Source: Actinomycetes bacterium
GTDB lineage: Bacteria > Actinomycetota > Acidimicrobiia > Acidimicrobiales > RAAP-2
Direction: 5' to 3'
NCBI GenBank assembly: GCA_021786095.1
Contig: JAJYNX010000078.1
Coordinates: 1 to 40,207 of the forward strand
Length of the DNA stretch: 40,207 bases
This document shows, piece by piece, positions 1 to 10,112 of this stretch; position 1 is the stretch's first letter; every line of letters starts with the position of its first letter. Both the position numbers and the translations under genes were made by a program. The notes under the pieces were generated by a model. That model had not been told where the DNA came from. It searched no databases and saw only the letters and a program-made list of their open reading frames with translations.

Positions 1-612
1 CTGGTGGCGGAGGGCTTCGACGAGTCTCGCCTGCACCCCGTACGCCTGGGCGTCGACGACGGGGTCACGCCGGACTCCGCGACGCGGGTGCGCGCGGCGC
101 TGGCCGAGGCGGGGGTGGACGGCCCCTACACCCTGTACGTCGGCACGCGCGAGCCCCGAAAGAACCTGGACCGGCTGGTGGCGGCTCACCGGCACGCGCG
201 CGCTCGGGCCGAGGAGCTCGGCCCCCTGGTGCTGGTGGGTCCGCGCGGGTGGGGCGACGTCGACAGCGACGACGCCGTCGTGCTGGGTCCGGTGGCGCGG
301 TCGCTGCTGCTCGGGCTGTACCGCGACGCGGCCGTGTGCGCGTACGTGCCCCTGGCCGAAGGGTGGGGACTGCCCCCGGTGGAGGCGCTCCACGTGGGAA
401 CCCGCGTGGTCGCCAGCACCTCGACGCCGAGCGTGAGCGGGCGCGCGGACGTCGTCGCGGTCGAGGCCGGCGACGTCGAGGCGATCGCCGAGGGACTGGT
501 GCGAGCCCTCGCGCTCGCCGACGACGACGCGTCGCGCGCCCGGCGTCGCGCCGCGGTCGCCGAGCTCACCTGGCGCAACTGCGCCCTCGATCACCTGGCG
601 GGGTGGTCGTGA
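1..612 (+). CDS. Glycosyltransferase family 4, C-terminal part (5' end outside window)
   Basis: The frame is open from the first base, so the gene starts upstream and only about 203 C-terminal residues are seen. They form the nucleotide-sugar-binding half of a GT-B (GT4) enzyme: YVGTREPRKNLDRLV, where the donor-binding domain begins, then LVLVGPRGWG, and the E-x7-E type segment PLAEGWGLPPVEALHVGTRVV. Enzymes of this type move a sugar (often mannose or rhamnose) from a nucleotide sugar onto a cell-envelope acceptor on the cytoplasmic side. The stop overlaps the GTG of the next gene (GTGA), so the two are translationally coupled. Donor and acceptor cannot be read from sequence. Confidence 0.85.
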   Translation: MVAEGFDESRLHPVRLGVDDGVTPDSATRVRAALAEAGVDGPYTLYVGTREPRKNLDRLVAAHRHARARAEELGPLVLVGPRGWGDVDSDDAVVLGPVARSLLLGLYRDAAVCAYVPLAEGWGLPPVEALHVGTRVVASTSTPSVSGRADVVAVEAGDVEAIAEGLVRALALADDDASRARRRAAVAELTWRNCALDHLAGWS

Positions 613-1724
613 GAGTCGCGCTGGACGTCTCGGCGGTGCCCGAGCGCCCCGCGGGAGCCGGTCGCTACGTGGTGGAGCTCGCGCGTCGCCTGCCCCGGGG
701 AGCCGAGGAGGTCACGCTGGTCGCGCGCCGGGGTGACGCCGCGCGGTGGCGCGTCTGGTCCCCCGCGTCGCGGGTGGTCGCTCCGGTTCCGGCCGCGCGC
801 CCGGCGCGCCTGATCTACGAGGCGTGGGTCGCGGGGCGCAGCCCGGCCGCGCGCGACGCCGACGTGTGGCACGGTCCGCACTACACGATGCCCCACAGCG
901 GGACGACGCCGCGCGTGGTCACCATCCACGACCTCACGTTCTTCACGAATCCGGAGTGGCACGAGCCGGTGAAGGTCCGCTTCTTTCGCCGCGCCATCCT
1001 CTACGCGGCGCGCCACGCCGCGGTCCTGGTGAGCGTGAGCGCGTACACGGCCCGCGTGCTCGACGAGGTCGTGGCCGAGCACGCGCCGGTCGTGGTCGCG
1101 CCCCACGGGGTGTTCCTGGGGCGCTTCGACCCCCGCGACCGCGACGACGACGAGAGGCTGCGTCGGGCGGGCTGGCCCGCGCCGACGCCCTACGTGGCCT
1201 TCGTGGGCACTCTGGAGCCGCGCAAGGGTCTCGACGTGCTGCTGGGCGCCTTCGCCGAGCTCGCCCGCGAGGACCGCGAGATCGAGCTGTGGATCGCGGG
1301 CCAGCGCGGGTGGGGCGACGCATTCGAGGCCCTGGTGGCCGGTCACCCGGCCGCGGCGCGTATCCGTCGTCTCGGCTTCGTTGACGATGACCTGGTACCC
1401 GTGCTGCTGCGTCGGGCCCGCGTCGTGGCCTACCCGTCGCGGGCCGAGGGGTTCGGGCTACCCGTGCTGGAGGCCCTGGCGTGCGGCGCGGTCGTCGTGA
1501 CCACCGCCGACACCGTCATGGCCGAGGTCGGGGGCGACGCGGTGACCCTGGTGCCGGTGGGCGACACCGACGCGCTGGCCGACGCGCTGGCTCGCGCACT
1601 GGCCCTGGACGCGCACGAGCGCGCGGCCGTGGGGCTCGCCGCGCGGCGCCGCGCGGAGCTCTTCACGTGGGACGCCTCGCTGGCCCAGCACCGGCGCGCC
1701 TACGCGATGGCGGTGGCGCGGTGA
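609..1724 (+). CDS. Glycosyltransferase family 4 (GT-B fold)
   Basis: A protein of 371 residues starting at GTG 609, which overlaps the previous stop by 4 bases. The longer open frame upstream is only a shadow of the preceding gene. The N-terminus VRVALDVSAVPERPAGAGRY is the usual GT4 opening with a glycine-rich loop. The middle has HDLTFF and VSVSAYTARVL, and the C-terminal donor domain has FVGTLEPRKGLDVLL and the E-x7-E segment AEGFGLPVLEAL. It resembles mannosyl- or rhamnosyltransferases of surface polysaccharide assembly. It is a close relative of its upstream neighbour, which suggests tandem duplication and successive sugar additions. It overlaps the next gene by GTGA, so it belongs to a tight operon. 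The exact linkage is unknown. Confidence 0.88.
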   Translation: MRVALDVSAVPERPAGAGRYVVELARRLPRGAEEVTLVARRGDAARWRVWSPASRVVAPVPAARPARLIYEAWVAGRSPAARDADVWHGPHYTMPHSGTTPRVVTIHDLTFFTNPEWHEPVKVRFFRRAILYAARHAAVLVSVSAYTARVLDEVVAEHAPVVVAPHGVFLGRFDPRDRDDDERLRRAGWPAPTPYVAFVGTLEPRKGLDVLLGAFAELAREDREIELWIAGQRGWGDAFEALVAGHPAAARIRRLGFVDDDLVPVLLRRARVVAYPSRAEGFGLPVLEALACGAVVVTTADTVMAEVGGDAVTLVPVGDTDALADALARALALDAHERAAVGLAARRRAELFTWDASLAQHRRAYAMAVAR

Positions 1725-2614
1725 GCGTCGTCGTGACGGGGGCCGAGGGCTTCGTGGGTCGCCACCTCGTGGCCCACCTTCGGGCCGAGGGCGAGCAGGT
1801 CGTGGCTCTGGACCGTGAGACCGACGTCACCGACCGCGACGCACTCGGCGCACGCCTGCGCGACGTCGCCCCCGACGTCGTCTACCACCTCGCCGCGCTC
1901 TCGCACGTCGGCGAGTCGTGGCGCGATCCGGGGGCCTACGCGCGGGTGAACGTGACGGGCACGCGCCACGTGCTGGCGGCGGCGCGCGAGTCCGGGGGCG
2001 ACCCGCTGGTCGTGGTGGTCTCGTCGGCTGACGTGTACGGCGTCGTCGACGAGCGAGACCTGCCCCTGGACGAGTCGTACCCGCCCGCACCGGCCAATCC
2101 GTACGCCGCGTCCAAGCTCGAGGCGGAGCGGGTCGCGCGCGAGGCGGCGCGCCAGGGGCAGCGGATCGTGATCGTGCGACCGTTCAACCACGTCGGGCCG
2201 GGCCAGGCGGCGTCGTTCGTCGTGCCGGCGCTCGCGCGCCGTCTGCTCGCGGCGCGCGAGTCCGGCCACGACGAGGTGGCCGTGGGGGACTTGAGCGCGC
2301 GCCGGGACTTCACCGACGTACGCGACGTCGTGCGGGCCTACCGGTTGCTCGCTCGCCGCGCGCCGAGCGGGGAGACGTACCACGTCGCGTCGGGTCGTGA
2401 CGTGTCGATCGCCGAGGTGGCCCACGAGCTCGCTCGGCGGATCCTCCCGGAGGCGCGCCTCGTGCGCGACGAGGCGCTCGTGCGACCGGTGGAGTTGCCC
2501 GTCCTGCGCGGTGACGCTACCAAGATCCGCGATCTCACCGGCTGGGAGCCGACGATCAGCCTGTCGCGGTCGCTGGATGACGTGGTCGCGTCACTGGTCG
2601 AAGGCTCGTCGTGA
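1721..2614 (+). CDS. NAD(P)-dependent sugar epimerase/dehydratase, extended SDR
   Basis: A protein of 297 residues starting at GTG 1721 in a GTGA overlap with the upstream glycosyltransferase. It is an extended short-chain dehydrogenase. The Rossmann motif GAEGFVG is at residues 7-13, the segment VYHLAALSHVG near 54-64, the catalytic serine in SSADVYG (about 101-107), and Y128-x3-K132 in PYAASK. The overall pattern (RPFNHVGPGQ, FTDVRDVVRAY, YHVASGRDVSI) is closest to GDP-6-deoxy-4-keto-mannose reductase (Rmd) and GDP-mannose 4,6-dehydratase-like enzymes, which make deoxyhexose donors. The position between glycosyltransferases fits supply of an activated sugar. The exact substrate is inference. 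Confidence 0.85.
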   Translation: MSVVVTGAEGFVGRHLVAHLRAEGEQVVALDRETDVTDRDALGARLRDVAPDVVYHLAALSHVGESWRDPGAYARVNVTGTRHVLAAARESGGDPLVVVVSSADVYGVVDERDLPLDESYPPAPANPYAASKLEAERVAREAARQGQRIVIVRPFNHVGPGQAASFVVPALARRLLAARESGHDEVAVGDLSARRDFTDVRDVVRAYRLLARRAPSGETYHVASGRDVSIAEVAHELARRILPEARLVRDEALVRPVELPVLRGDATKIRDLTGWEPTISLSRSLDDVVASLVEGSS

Positions 2615-2663
2615 CGGCACCGGTCCGTCGACCCGTGGCGGGGCTACTAGCCTTGGTGCACTG

Positions 2664-5600
2664 ATGGAGACCCGTGCCCCAGCCGTCGTGGCGGTCGTCG
2701 TGACGACCGCGCCCGGCCCGGGCCTGGAGGCGACGCTGGCGTCACTGGCGGCGCAGGACTACGCCGAGCTGAGTGTGCTGGTGGTGGCCAACGGTGACCA
2801 CGCACACGTCGTGGAGCGGGTGGCCTCGGTGGCGCCCGCCGCCTTCGTGCGGGTGCTGGCCGAGAACCGGGGATTCGCCGCCGCGTGCAACGAGGCCTCG
2901 CTCATGGTCGAGGGGTCCGCGTTCTTCCTCTTCTGCCACGACGACGTCCGCCTCGCCCCGGACGCGGTGCAGCGGCTCGTCGAGTCGGCGTTTCGCACCA
3001 ACGCCGGCGTCGTCACACCCAAGGTGGTCTCCTACGAGGACCGACTGGTCCTGCTCCACGTCGGCCAGACCTGTGACCGATTCGGGGTCGTCCAGGAGCG
3101 CCTCGAACCCGGCGAGATCGACGACGGCCAGCAGGACCTCGAGCGCGACGTGTTCGTCGCCCCCGGCGGCGTCACGCTCGTGCGCTCCGACCTGTTCGCG
3201 ACTCTGGAGGGGTTCGATCCGCTCATCATCGCCCTGGGCGAGGACCTGGACCTGTGCTGGCGCGCGCAACTGGCCGGCGCGCGCATCGTCGTGGCTCCCG
3301 CGGCGGTGGTGGCGCACCGTGAGTCGCTGGCGCGCGGGGAGCGGCCGGTCACCGCCGTCGGAGTCGGGCGAGCGAGTCGCCAGGACCTCCAGCGGCGCCA
3401 TCGGCTGATGGTCGTGGCCACGGGCGGCCGGCGTCGCACGGTCGCACTCACGCTGACCCTGTTGGCCGTGATGGAAGTCATGGAGCTGATCGTGGCGGTG
3501 GCGGGGCGCGACACCGATCGCGCCGGGGCCATCGTCGGGTCGTGGCGCTGGGTGGCGCGACACCGAGCTCACCTGCGTCACCGACGCCGCCAGCGCGAGG
3601 CGACGCGGGTCCTGAGCGACGCGCAGCTGCGTCGGCTCCAGGAGGGCGGGGCCACCCGACTGCGGCGCTTTCTCGTCACGCTGGTGCGGGACGGTCTCGA
3701 CCGAGCCCGCGGGATCCTGCCACCGCCCGCACCGAGCGATCTCGACGACGCCGAGGCCGGCGTGGGCTTCGCGGCGGCCTTCGCCGAGCTCGAGGAGTTC
3801 GACGAGATTCCCGAGAATCCGCGGATGGAGGAGCGTCGTCGCCCGTCGCGCGTGCTCACCACGTTCCGTTCGCAGGCGATGGTGGTGGTGCTGGCCGTGG
3901 CGCTGTGGGCGATCGGCTCGCGCAACCTCGTGGCGATGCCGCTGCCCCTGATCGGTCGTCTCGCCCCCCTGGACTCGTGGTGGACGACGTGGCGACACCT
4001 CTTCGCCACGTGGTCCTCGAGCGGGCTGGGCAGCGGCTCGCCCGGCTCGCCCGGCTACGGCGTGCTCGCGGTGGCGGGCACCTTCGTCCTGGGACGCATG
4101 GGCATCCTGCCCCGACTGATGCTCATCGGCGCCGCGCCGGTGGGGGCGTGGGGCGTCGCGCGCCTGCTCGGCGCCCGCGTGTCGAACCGGGCGCGGCTGG
4201 TGGCGGCGCTGGCCTACCTGGCGTTGCCGGTCGGGCTCACCATGATCAGCCAGGGTCGCGTCGACGTGCTGGTCGCCGTCGCCGGGCTGCCCTTCGCGGT
4301 GCGTCGTCTGTTCGAGCTGCTCGGCGTGACCGGATACCCCGCGACGCCCTACGCCGCGCCGGTGGCCTTCGGCGGGCGGGGTTGGCGCGCCACCGCGTCG
4401 GGCCAGCGGCTGGTGGCGATGCTGCTCATCGCGCTGCTCTGCGCGCTGGCGCCCGCGACTCTGGTCGCGGTCGTGGTGGTCGTGGTGGGGGTCGTCGTCG
4501 CCCGGCTCTTCGACCACGGCGATCGCCCGCGGGCGCGACCGGGACGCACCCTCGTGCGCCTGGTCGTCGGGGTGGCAATCCTGCTCGCGCCAATGAGCGT
4601 CGACGTCGTCATCGCGGGTCGCCGGGCCCTGGACGTCTTCGGCCTGGCTCGAGGTCCCTGGTCGACGCCCAGCTTCGCCCAGTTGCTGCGCGGCGTCGAC
4701 GGAGGTTTTGGCGGGTCGTGGCTGGGCTGGCTACTCCCGGCCGCCGCGGCCATCGGCCTGCTGCTCGCGCGCGGCCCGCGCCGGGTGATCGCCTCGCGCC
4801 TGGCCACCATCGCCGTGATCGACCTGGTCGTGGCCGACCTGGCCGCCCGGCACTGGATGGGGTCCTTCGCGCCGGACCTGGACGTGCTGCTGGCGCTGTA
4901 CGCGGTGATGCTCGCTGGACTGGTGGGGCTCGGACTGAGCGCCGTCGAGGTGGACCTGCGCGAGGTCAGCTTCGGCTGGCGCCAACTGGGCGCCGGGGTT
5001 CTGGTCGTGGTGACCGTCGTGGGCCTCTGGCCGCTGCTGGCCAGCGTCGGCAGCGGGCGCTTCGACCTGCCCACCTCCAGCGTGGCCCAGTCGATGAGTG
5101 CCCTCGCCCCCTCGGACGCGGGGGGCTATCGGGTGCTGTGGCTGGGCGACCCCTCGGTCGTACCCCTGCCCGGGTGGTCCGTGGAGCCGGGACTCGAGGT
5201 CGCGACCTCGCTCAACGGGCTGCCCGGCGGTGCCAACCTCTTCGCGACCCCGGACGCACGGACGGCGGGGGTCCTCGTGAACGACGTCACGCTGGCGATC
5301 CAGGGCCGTACGGTCCACCTCGGGGCGCTGCTGGCCCAGGCGGGCGTGGCCACGATCGTCGTGATGAACAGCGCGGCGCCCGAGCTGACGGGGGTGCAGT
5401 CCGCGCCGTTGCGCCCCGCTCCCGGGGTACTGGTCACGGCGCTCTCACGCCAGACGGACCTCTCCCTGGAGCTGCAGACCCGCTCGGTGGCGGTCTACGG
5501 GAACTCGCTCTTCCACGGGGTCGTCGCGCGCGCCCCGTCACCGGGTGCGGGCTGGGCGCCCCTGCGCGGGGAGCTCTTCGGACCGGCTCCGGTGACGTCG

Positions 5601-5918
5601 GGCGCGTCGGTCGTGGCGGCGCTGGCGCCCGCGAGTGACTTCGCGCTCGACGTCGACGGCGCGGCGGCGCCGCGCACGCTGAGCGACGGGTGGGCACCGA
5701 CCTTCCAGGTCGCCACCTACCACCAGCCACCGGGCTCGACGATCACGGCGCGGGTGGTGCTCGACCACCTGCCCTGGAACGGGCTGCTGGCGCTGGTGAC
5801 GCTCCTGCTCTGGGCGCTGGCGGGGCTGGCCTTCACCGGGCTGTACCGGGGGTCGTGGCGTGCGCGTCGCCGGGGCCGCACGGGACGTCACGTGAAGGGG
5901 GTCCCCGATGGCGCGTGA
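2664..5918 (+). CDS. Giant GT2 glycosyltransferase fused to multi-pass membrane domain
   Basis: A protein of 1084 residues starting at ATG 2664. Residues 1 to about 300 are a GT-A family 2 domain: VVTTAPGPGLEATLASL, the metal-binding acidic motif in CHDDVRL (about 91-97) and GEDLDLCWR (192-200), which carries the catalytic-base region. A charged linker follows (about 300-440), then many hydrophobic segments (about 440-880), a large probably extracytoplasmic domain (about 880-1050) and a last membrane helix near the C-terminus. The usual partner in actinobacteria is a DUF5719 protein, and here a DUF5719-like gene overlaps by 11 bases. This suggests a membrane complex that assembles or exports an envelope glycan. 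A possible -10 (TAGCCT, 2648-2653) lies 10 bases before the ATG. Acceptor unknown. Confidence 0.85.
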   Translation: METRAPAVVAVVVTTAPGPGLEATLASLAAQDYAELSVLVVANGDHAHVVERVASVAPAAFVRVLAENRGFAAACNEASLMVEGSAFFLFCHDDVRLAPDAVQRLVESAFRTNAGVVTPKVVSYEDRLVLLHVGQTCDRFGVVQERLEPGEIDDGQQDLERDVFVAPGGVTLVRSDLFATLEGFDPLIIALGEDLDLCWRAQLAGARIVVAPAAVVAHRESLARGERPVTAVGVGRASRQDLQRRHRLMVVATGGRRRTVALTLTLLAVMEVMELIVAVAGRDTDRAGAIVGSWRWVARHRAHLRHRRRQREATRVLSDAQLRRLQEGGATRLRRFLVTLVRDGLDRARGILPPPAPSDLDDAEAGVGFAAAFAELEEFDEIPENPRMEERRRPSRVLTTFRSQAMVVVLAVALWAIGSRNLVAMPLPLIGRLAPLDSWWTTWRHLFATWSSSGLGSGSPGSPGYGVLAVAGTFVLGRMGILPRLMLIGAAPVGAWGVARLLGARVSNRARLVAALAYLALPVGLTMISQGRVDVLVAVAGLPFAVRRLFELLGVTGYPATPYAAPVAFGGRGWRATASGQRLVAMLLIALLCALAPATLVAVVVVVVGVVVARLFDHGDRPRARPGRTLVRLVVGVAILLAPMSVDVVIAGRRALDVFGLARGPWSTPSFAQLLRGVDGGFGGSWLGWLLPAAAAIGLLLARGPRRVIASRLATIAVIDLVVADLAARHWMGSFAPDLDVLLALYAVMLAGLVGLGLSAVEVDLREVSFGWRQLGAGVLVVVTVVGLWPLLASVGSGRFDLPTSSVAQSMSALAPSDAGGYRVLWLGDPSVVPLPGWSVEPGLEVATSLNGLPGGANLFATPDARTAGVLVNDVTLAIQGRTVHLGALLAQAGVATIVVMNSAAPELTGVQSAPLRPAPGVLVTALSRQTDLSLELQTRSVAVYGNSLFHGVVARAPSPGAGWAPLRGELFGPAPVTSGASVVAALAPASDFALDVDGAAAPRTLSDGWAPTFQVATYHQPPGSTITARVVLDHLPWNGLLALVTLLLWALAGLAFTGLYRGSWRARRRGRTGRHVKGVPDGA

Positions 5919-7251
5919 GCGACCCGCCGCCCTGGTGGTGGCCCTGGCGCTGGTCCTGGCGGCCACCGCGACGGTGAGCGCCATGGTGCACTCGTCGAAC
6001 CCGACGTCGCTGCCCAACGCGCTCAGCGTCGCCGGCGACGCCGAGTCGACCGCCGTGTACTGCACCGGGCTGAGCGCCGCGGGGGGCGGTGCCGCGGGGG
6101 TGGTGTCCTTCCTCAACACCCAGCCGCACGCGCGAACGCTCAGCGTGACCGTGGTGAGCGACACCGGCCGGCGCGTGACGCGCCGGCTGACGGTCGCGGC
6201 CGCGTCGACGGCACGCGTCGCACCCTCGTCCTGGCTGGGGGGGCACAGCTACGGCCTCGAGGCGGTGGTCGACGGGGGCGGGGTCGTCGCCGAGGAGGTG
6301 GGCGCCGGCGCCAGCGCGCTGGCCCCGTGCGTCGCGGGAGGGGTCACCAGCTGGTACGCGTCGGGCTTCGACACCAAGGTGGGTTCGAGCGCCGTGCTCA
6401 GCTTCTTCAACCCCACGGCGACCCCGGCCGTGATCGACGTGACCACCTACTCCTCGACCGGGTACGCGGCGCCCGCGCCCTTCCAGGGATTCGCCGTCGG
6501 ACCCCACGACCAGGTCGAGATCAACCTCGGCGCGCAGGTCGTGAACACCGACAACGTGGGCGTGGGGGTGAGCGTGGTGCGCGGCGCCGTCGCGGTCCTC
6601 GGGGTGCAGCGCTCGGGCGCGGTGACCTCGTTCATGACGGGATCCGCCTCACCGAGCACTCTCGCCTGGTTCCCCCAGGTCACCACCGCCGCGGCCGCGC
6701 GCGCCGAGATCCGCCTGACCAACCCCTCCTCGCAACCGGCCGACGTCACGGTGGCGGTCTCACTGGGGTCCTTCCACGTGGTCCCGCGCACGGTCACCGT
6801 CGCCGCGCGGGCGACTGGGCTGGTCACGATCACGCCCAATCCAGCGATCCCCGCGGCGGGGTTCGCCAGCCTTCGCGTGCACTCCTCGCAGCCGGTGGTA
6901 GCCGCGCTGGCGACCGGCAGCGCGGCGGGTCTGTCACTCTCCGCGCCGATCGGCCCGCGGCGTGAGTTCCTCGTCAGCGACTTCTCGGGACGGGGATTCG
7001 CGACGGCGACGCTGACCAACGTCGGCGCCCGACCGCTGGCGGTTGCCCTGCGCACCCTGGCCACGCCGGGCTCAACGGCCACCACGACCAGCGCGACGGT
7101 GCCCGGCGGGGCCACGGTTGCCCTGCGCACCCTGTTCGCCGGCCTCGGGCCGCTCCACGATCGCTCGTTCTTCGTCAGCGCCCCGCGCCCCGCGCTGGTG
7201 GCGACCTTGACCCTGCCCGGCCGTCCGGCCGGGGTGGTCGTGGTGGCGCCG

Positions 7252-7266
<15 letters not shown>
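5908..7266 (+). CDS. DUF5719-like secreted/anchored protein
   Basis: A protein of 452 residues starting at ATG 5908, overlapping the end of the GT2-membrane gene by 11 bases, with an AAGGGGG ribosome-binding site inside that gene. An N-terminal hydrophobic segment (about residues 8-28, after MARERP) is a signal peptide or anchor. The rest is Gly/Ala/Val/Ser/Thr-rich with recurring beta-sandwich-like patterns (VLSFFNPTATPAVIDV, EIRLTNPSSQPADVTV, ATLTNVGARPLAVAL). This is the look of DUF5719 proteins, which in actinobacteria follow a large GT2 gene. No catalytic motif is visible. It probably acts outside the membrane with the GT2 protein. The end overlaps the convergent ftsH by 15 bases. The family call is by pattern and context. 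Confidence 0.65.
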
Positions 7267-9294
<2,028 letters not shown>

Positions 9295-9306
9295 TCACCC
9301 AATCTA
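9295..9306 (-). promoter_or_regulatory. Leaderless-type -10 of ftsH
   Basis: On the minus strand TAGATT (9306-9301) is followed by six bases and the GTG start of ftsH. A TSS at the GTG would give a message with no 5' leader. No good -35 is visible at 17-18 bases. Confidence 0.5.
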
Positions 9307-9365
9307 GAGGTGATTGCGCCCCGGCGGGACTCGTGGGCTCGGAGGCGTTGTTAGCGTGGGGGGCC

Positions 9366-10112
9366 GTGAGCCCCTCCGACGACCGCCCGCCGAGCGCCGG
9401 GGTGCGCGCGGGTGCGGTCGTGCTGGCCGCGCTGGGCGGCTTCGTGCTCGGCGAGCTGGTCGCCACGGCGCTGATCGCGCTGGGGGCCGGCGTCGCGCAC
9501 TACCCCGGGGGCCTCGACGCCCTGGCGCACGCCAGCGCGCCACCTTGGTGGGTCAACGCGTTGAGCCTTATCGGCCTGTGGACGGGTTTCGCCGCGGCGA
9601 TCGTGGTCGCGACGCGCTACGCGGGCCTCGTCGCCCTGGCCCACCAGTGGCGTCTGCGCGGCTCCGACGTGCTCTACGTGGGACTCGGCGTGGTGGTGCA
9701 GCTGGCGGTGGACCTCGCGTACGCGCCGTTTCACCTGCACACGTTCAACCAGCCGGTTACTCACCTCTTCGGCGGGGCTCGGGGTCCGAGCTTCGTCTTG
9801 CTCGGTCTGCTCACGGTCGTGGGCGCACCGTTCATGGAGGAGTGGTTCTTTCGCGGCGTGCTCTTCCGGGGGCTCGCCGCGGCCACGGCGGGCGCGGGAC
9901 GGTGGGGACTCGCTGGCGCGGTGGTCGCCTCGGCGCTGCTCTTCGCGCTGGCCCACGGCGAGCCGCTCCAGTTCGCGGGGCTCGCGGCGCTCGGCGTCGT
10001 GCTCGCCGTGCTGGTGGTTCGCACTCGGCGGCTGACCCCGAGCATCATCACGCACATGTCCTTCAACGCGGTGGCCTTCGTGGCCCTGGCGGCGCAACGA
10101 GGAGGTCACTAG
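9366..10112 (+). CDS. CPBP (CAAX/bacteriocin-processing) family intramembrane metalloprotease
   Basis: A protein of 248 residues if it starts at GTG 9366, preceded by TAGCGT (9352-9357), a possible -10 giving an almost leaderless message. The longer open frame upstream has no good start. Several membrane helices are visible. The CPBP glutamates and arginine are in MEEWFFRG (E158, E159, R163), the first histidine in FALAHG (H197), and H230-x3-N234 in HMSFNAV, so all catalytic positions are present. Such membrane proteases cleave membrane or lipidated substrates; the bacterial targets are mostly unknown. The stop overlaps the start of the next gene (TAG/GTG share a base), so both are probably co-transcribed. 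Confidence 0.88.
   Translation: MSPSDDRPPSAGVRAGAVVLAALGGFVLGELVATALIALGAGVAHYPGGLDALAHASAPPWWVNALSLIGLWTGFAAAIVVATRYAGLVALAHQWRLRGSDVLYVGLGVVVQLAVDLAYAPFHLHTFNQPVTHLFGGARGPSFVLLGLLTVVGAPFMEEWFFRGVLFRGLAAATAGAGRWGLAGAVVASALLFALAHGEPLQFAGLAALGVVLAVLVVRTRRLTPSIITHMSFNAVAFVALAAQRGGH

Noticed and set aside
2742-4517. 591-residue minus-strand frame opposite the GT2 gene
   Set aside because: Antisense shadow rich in His, Gln and Arg; no recognisable motif.
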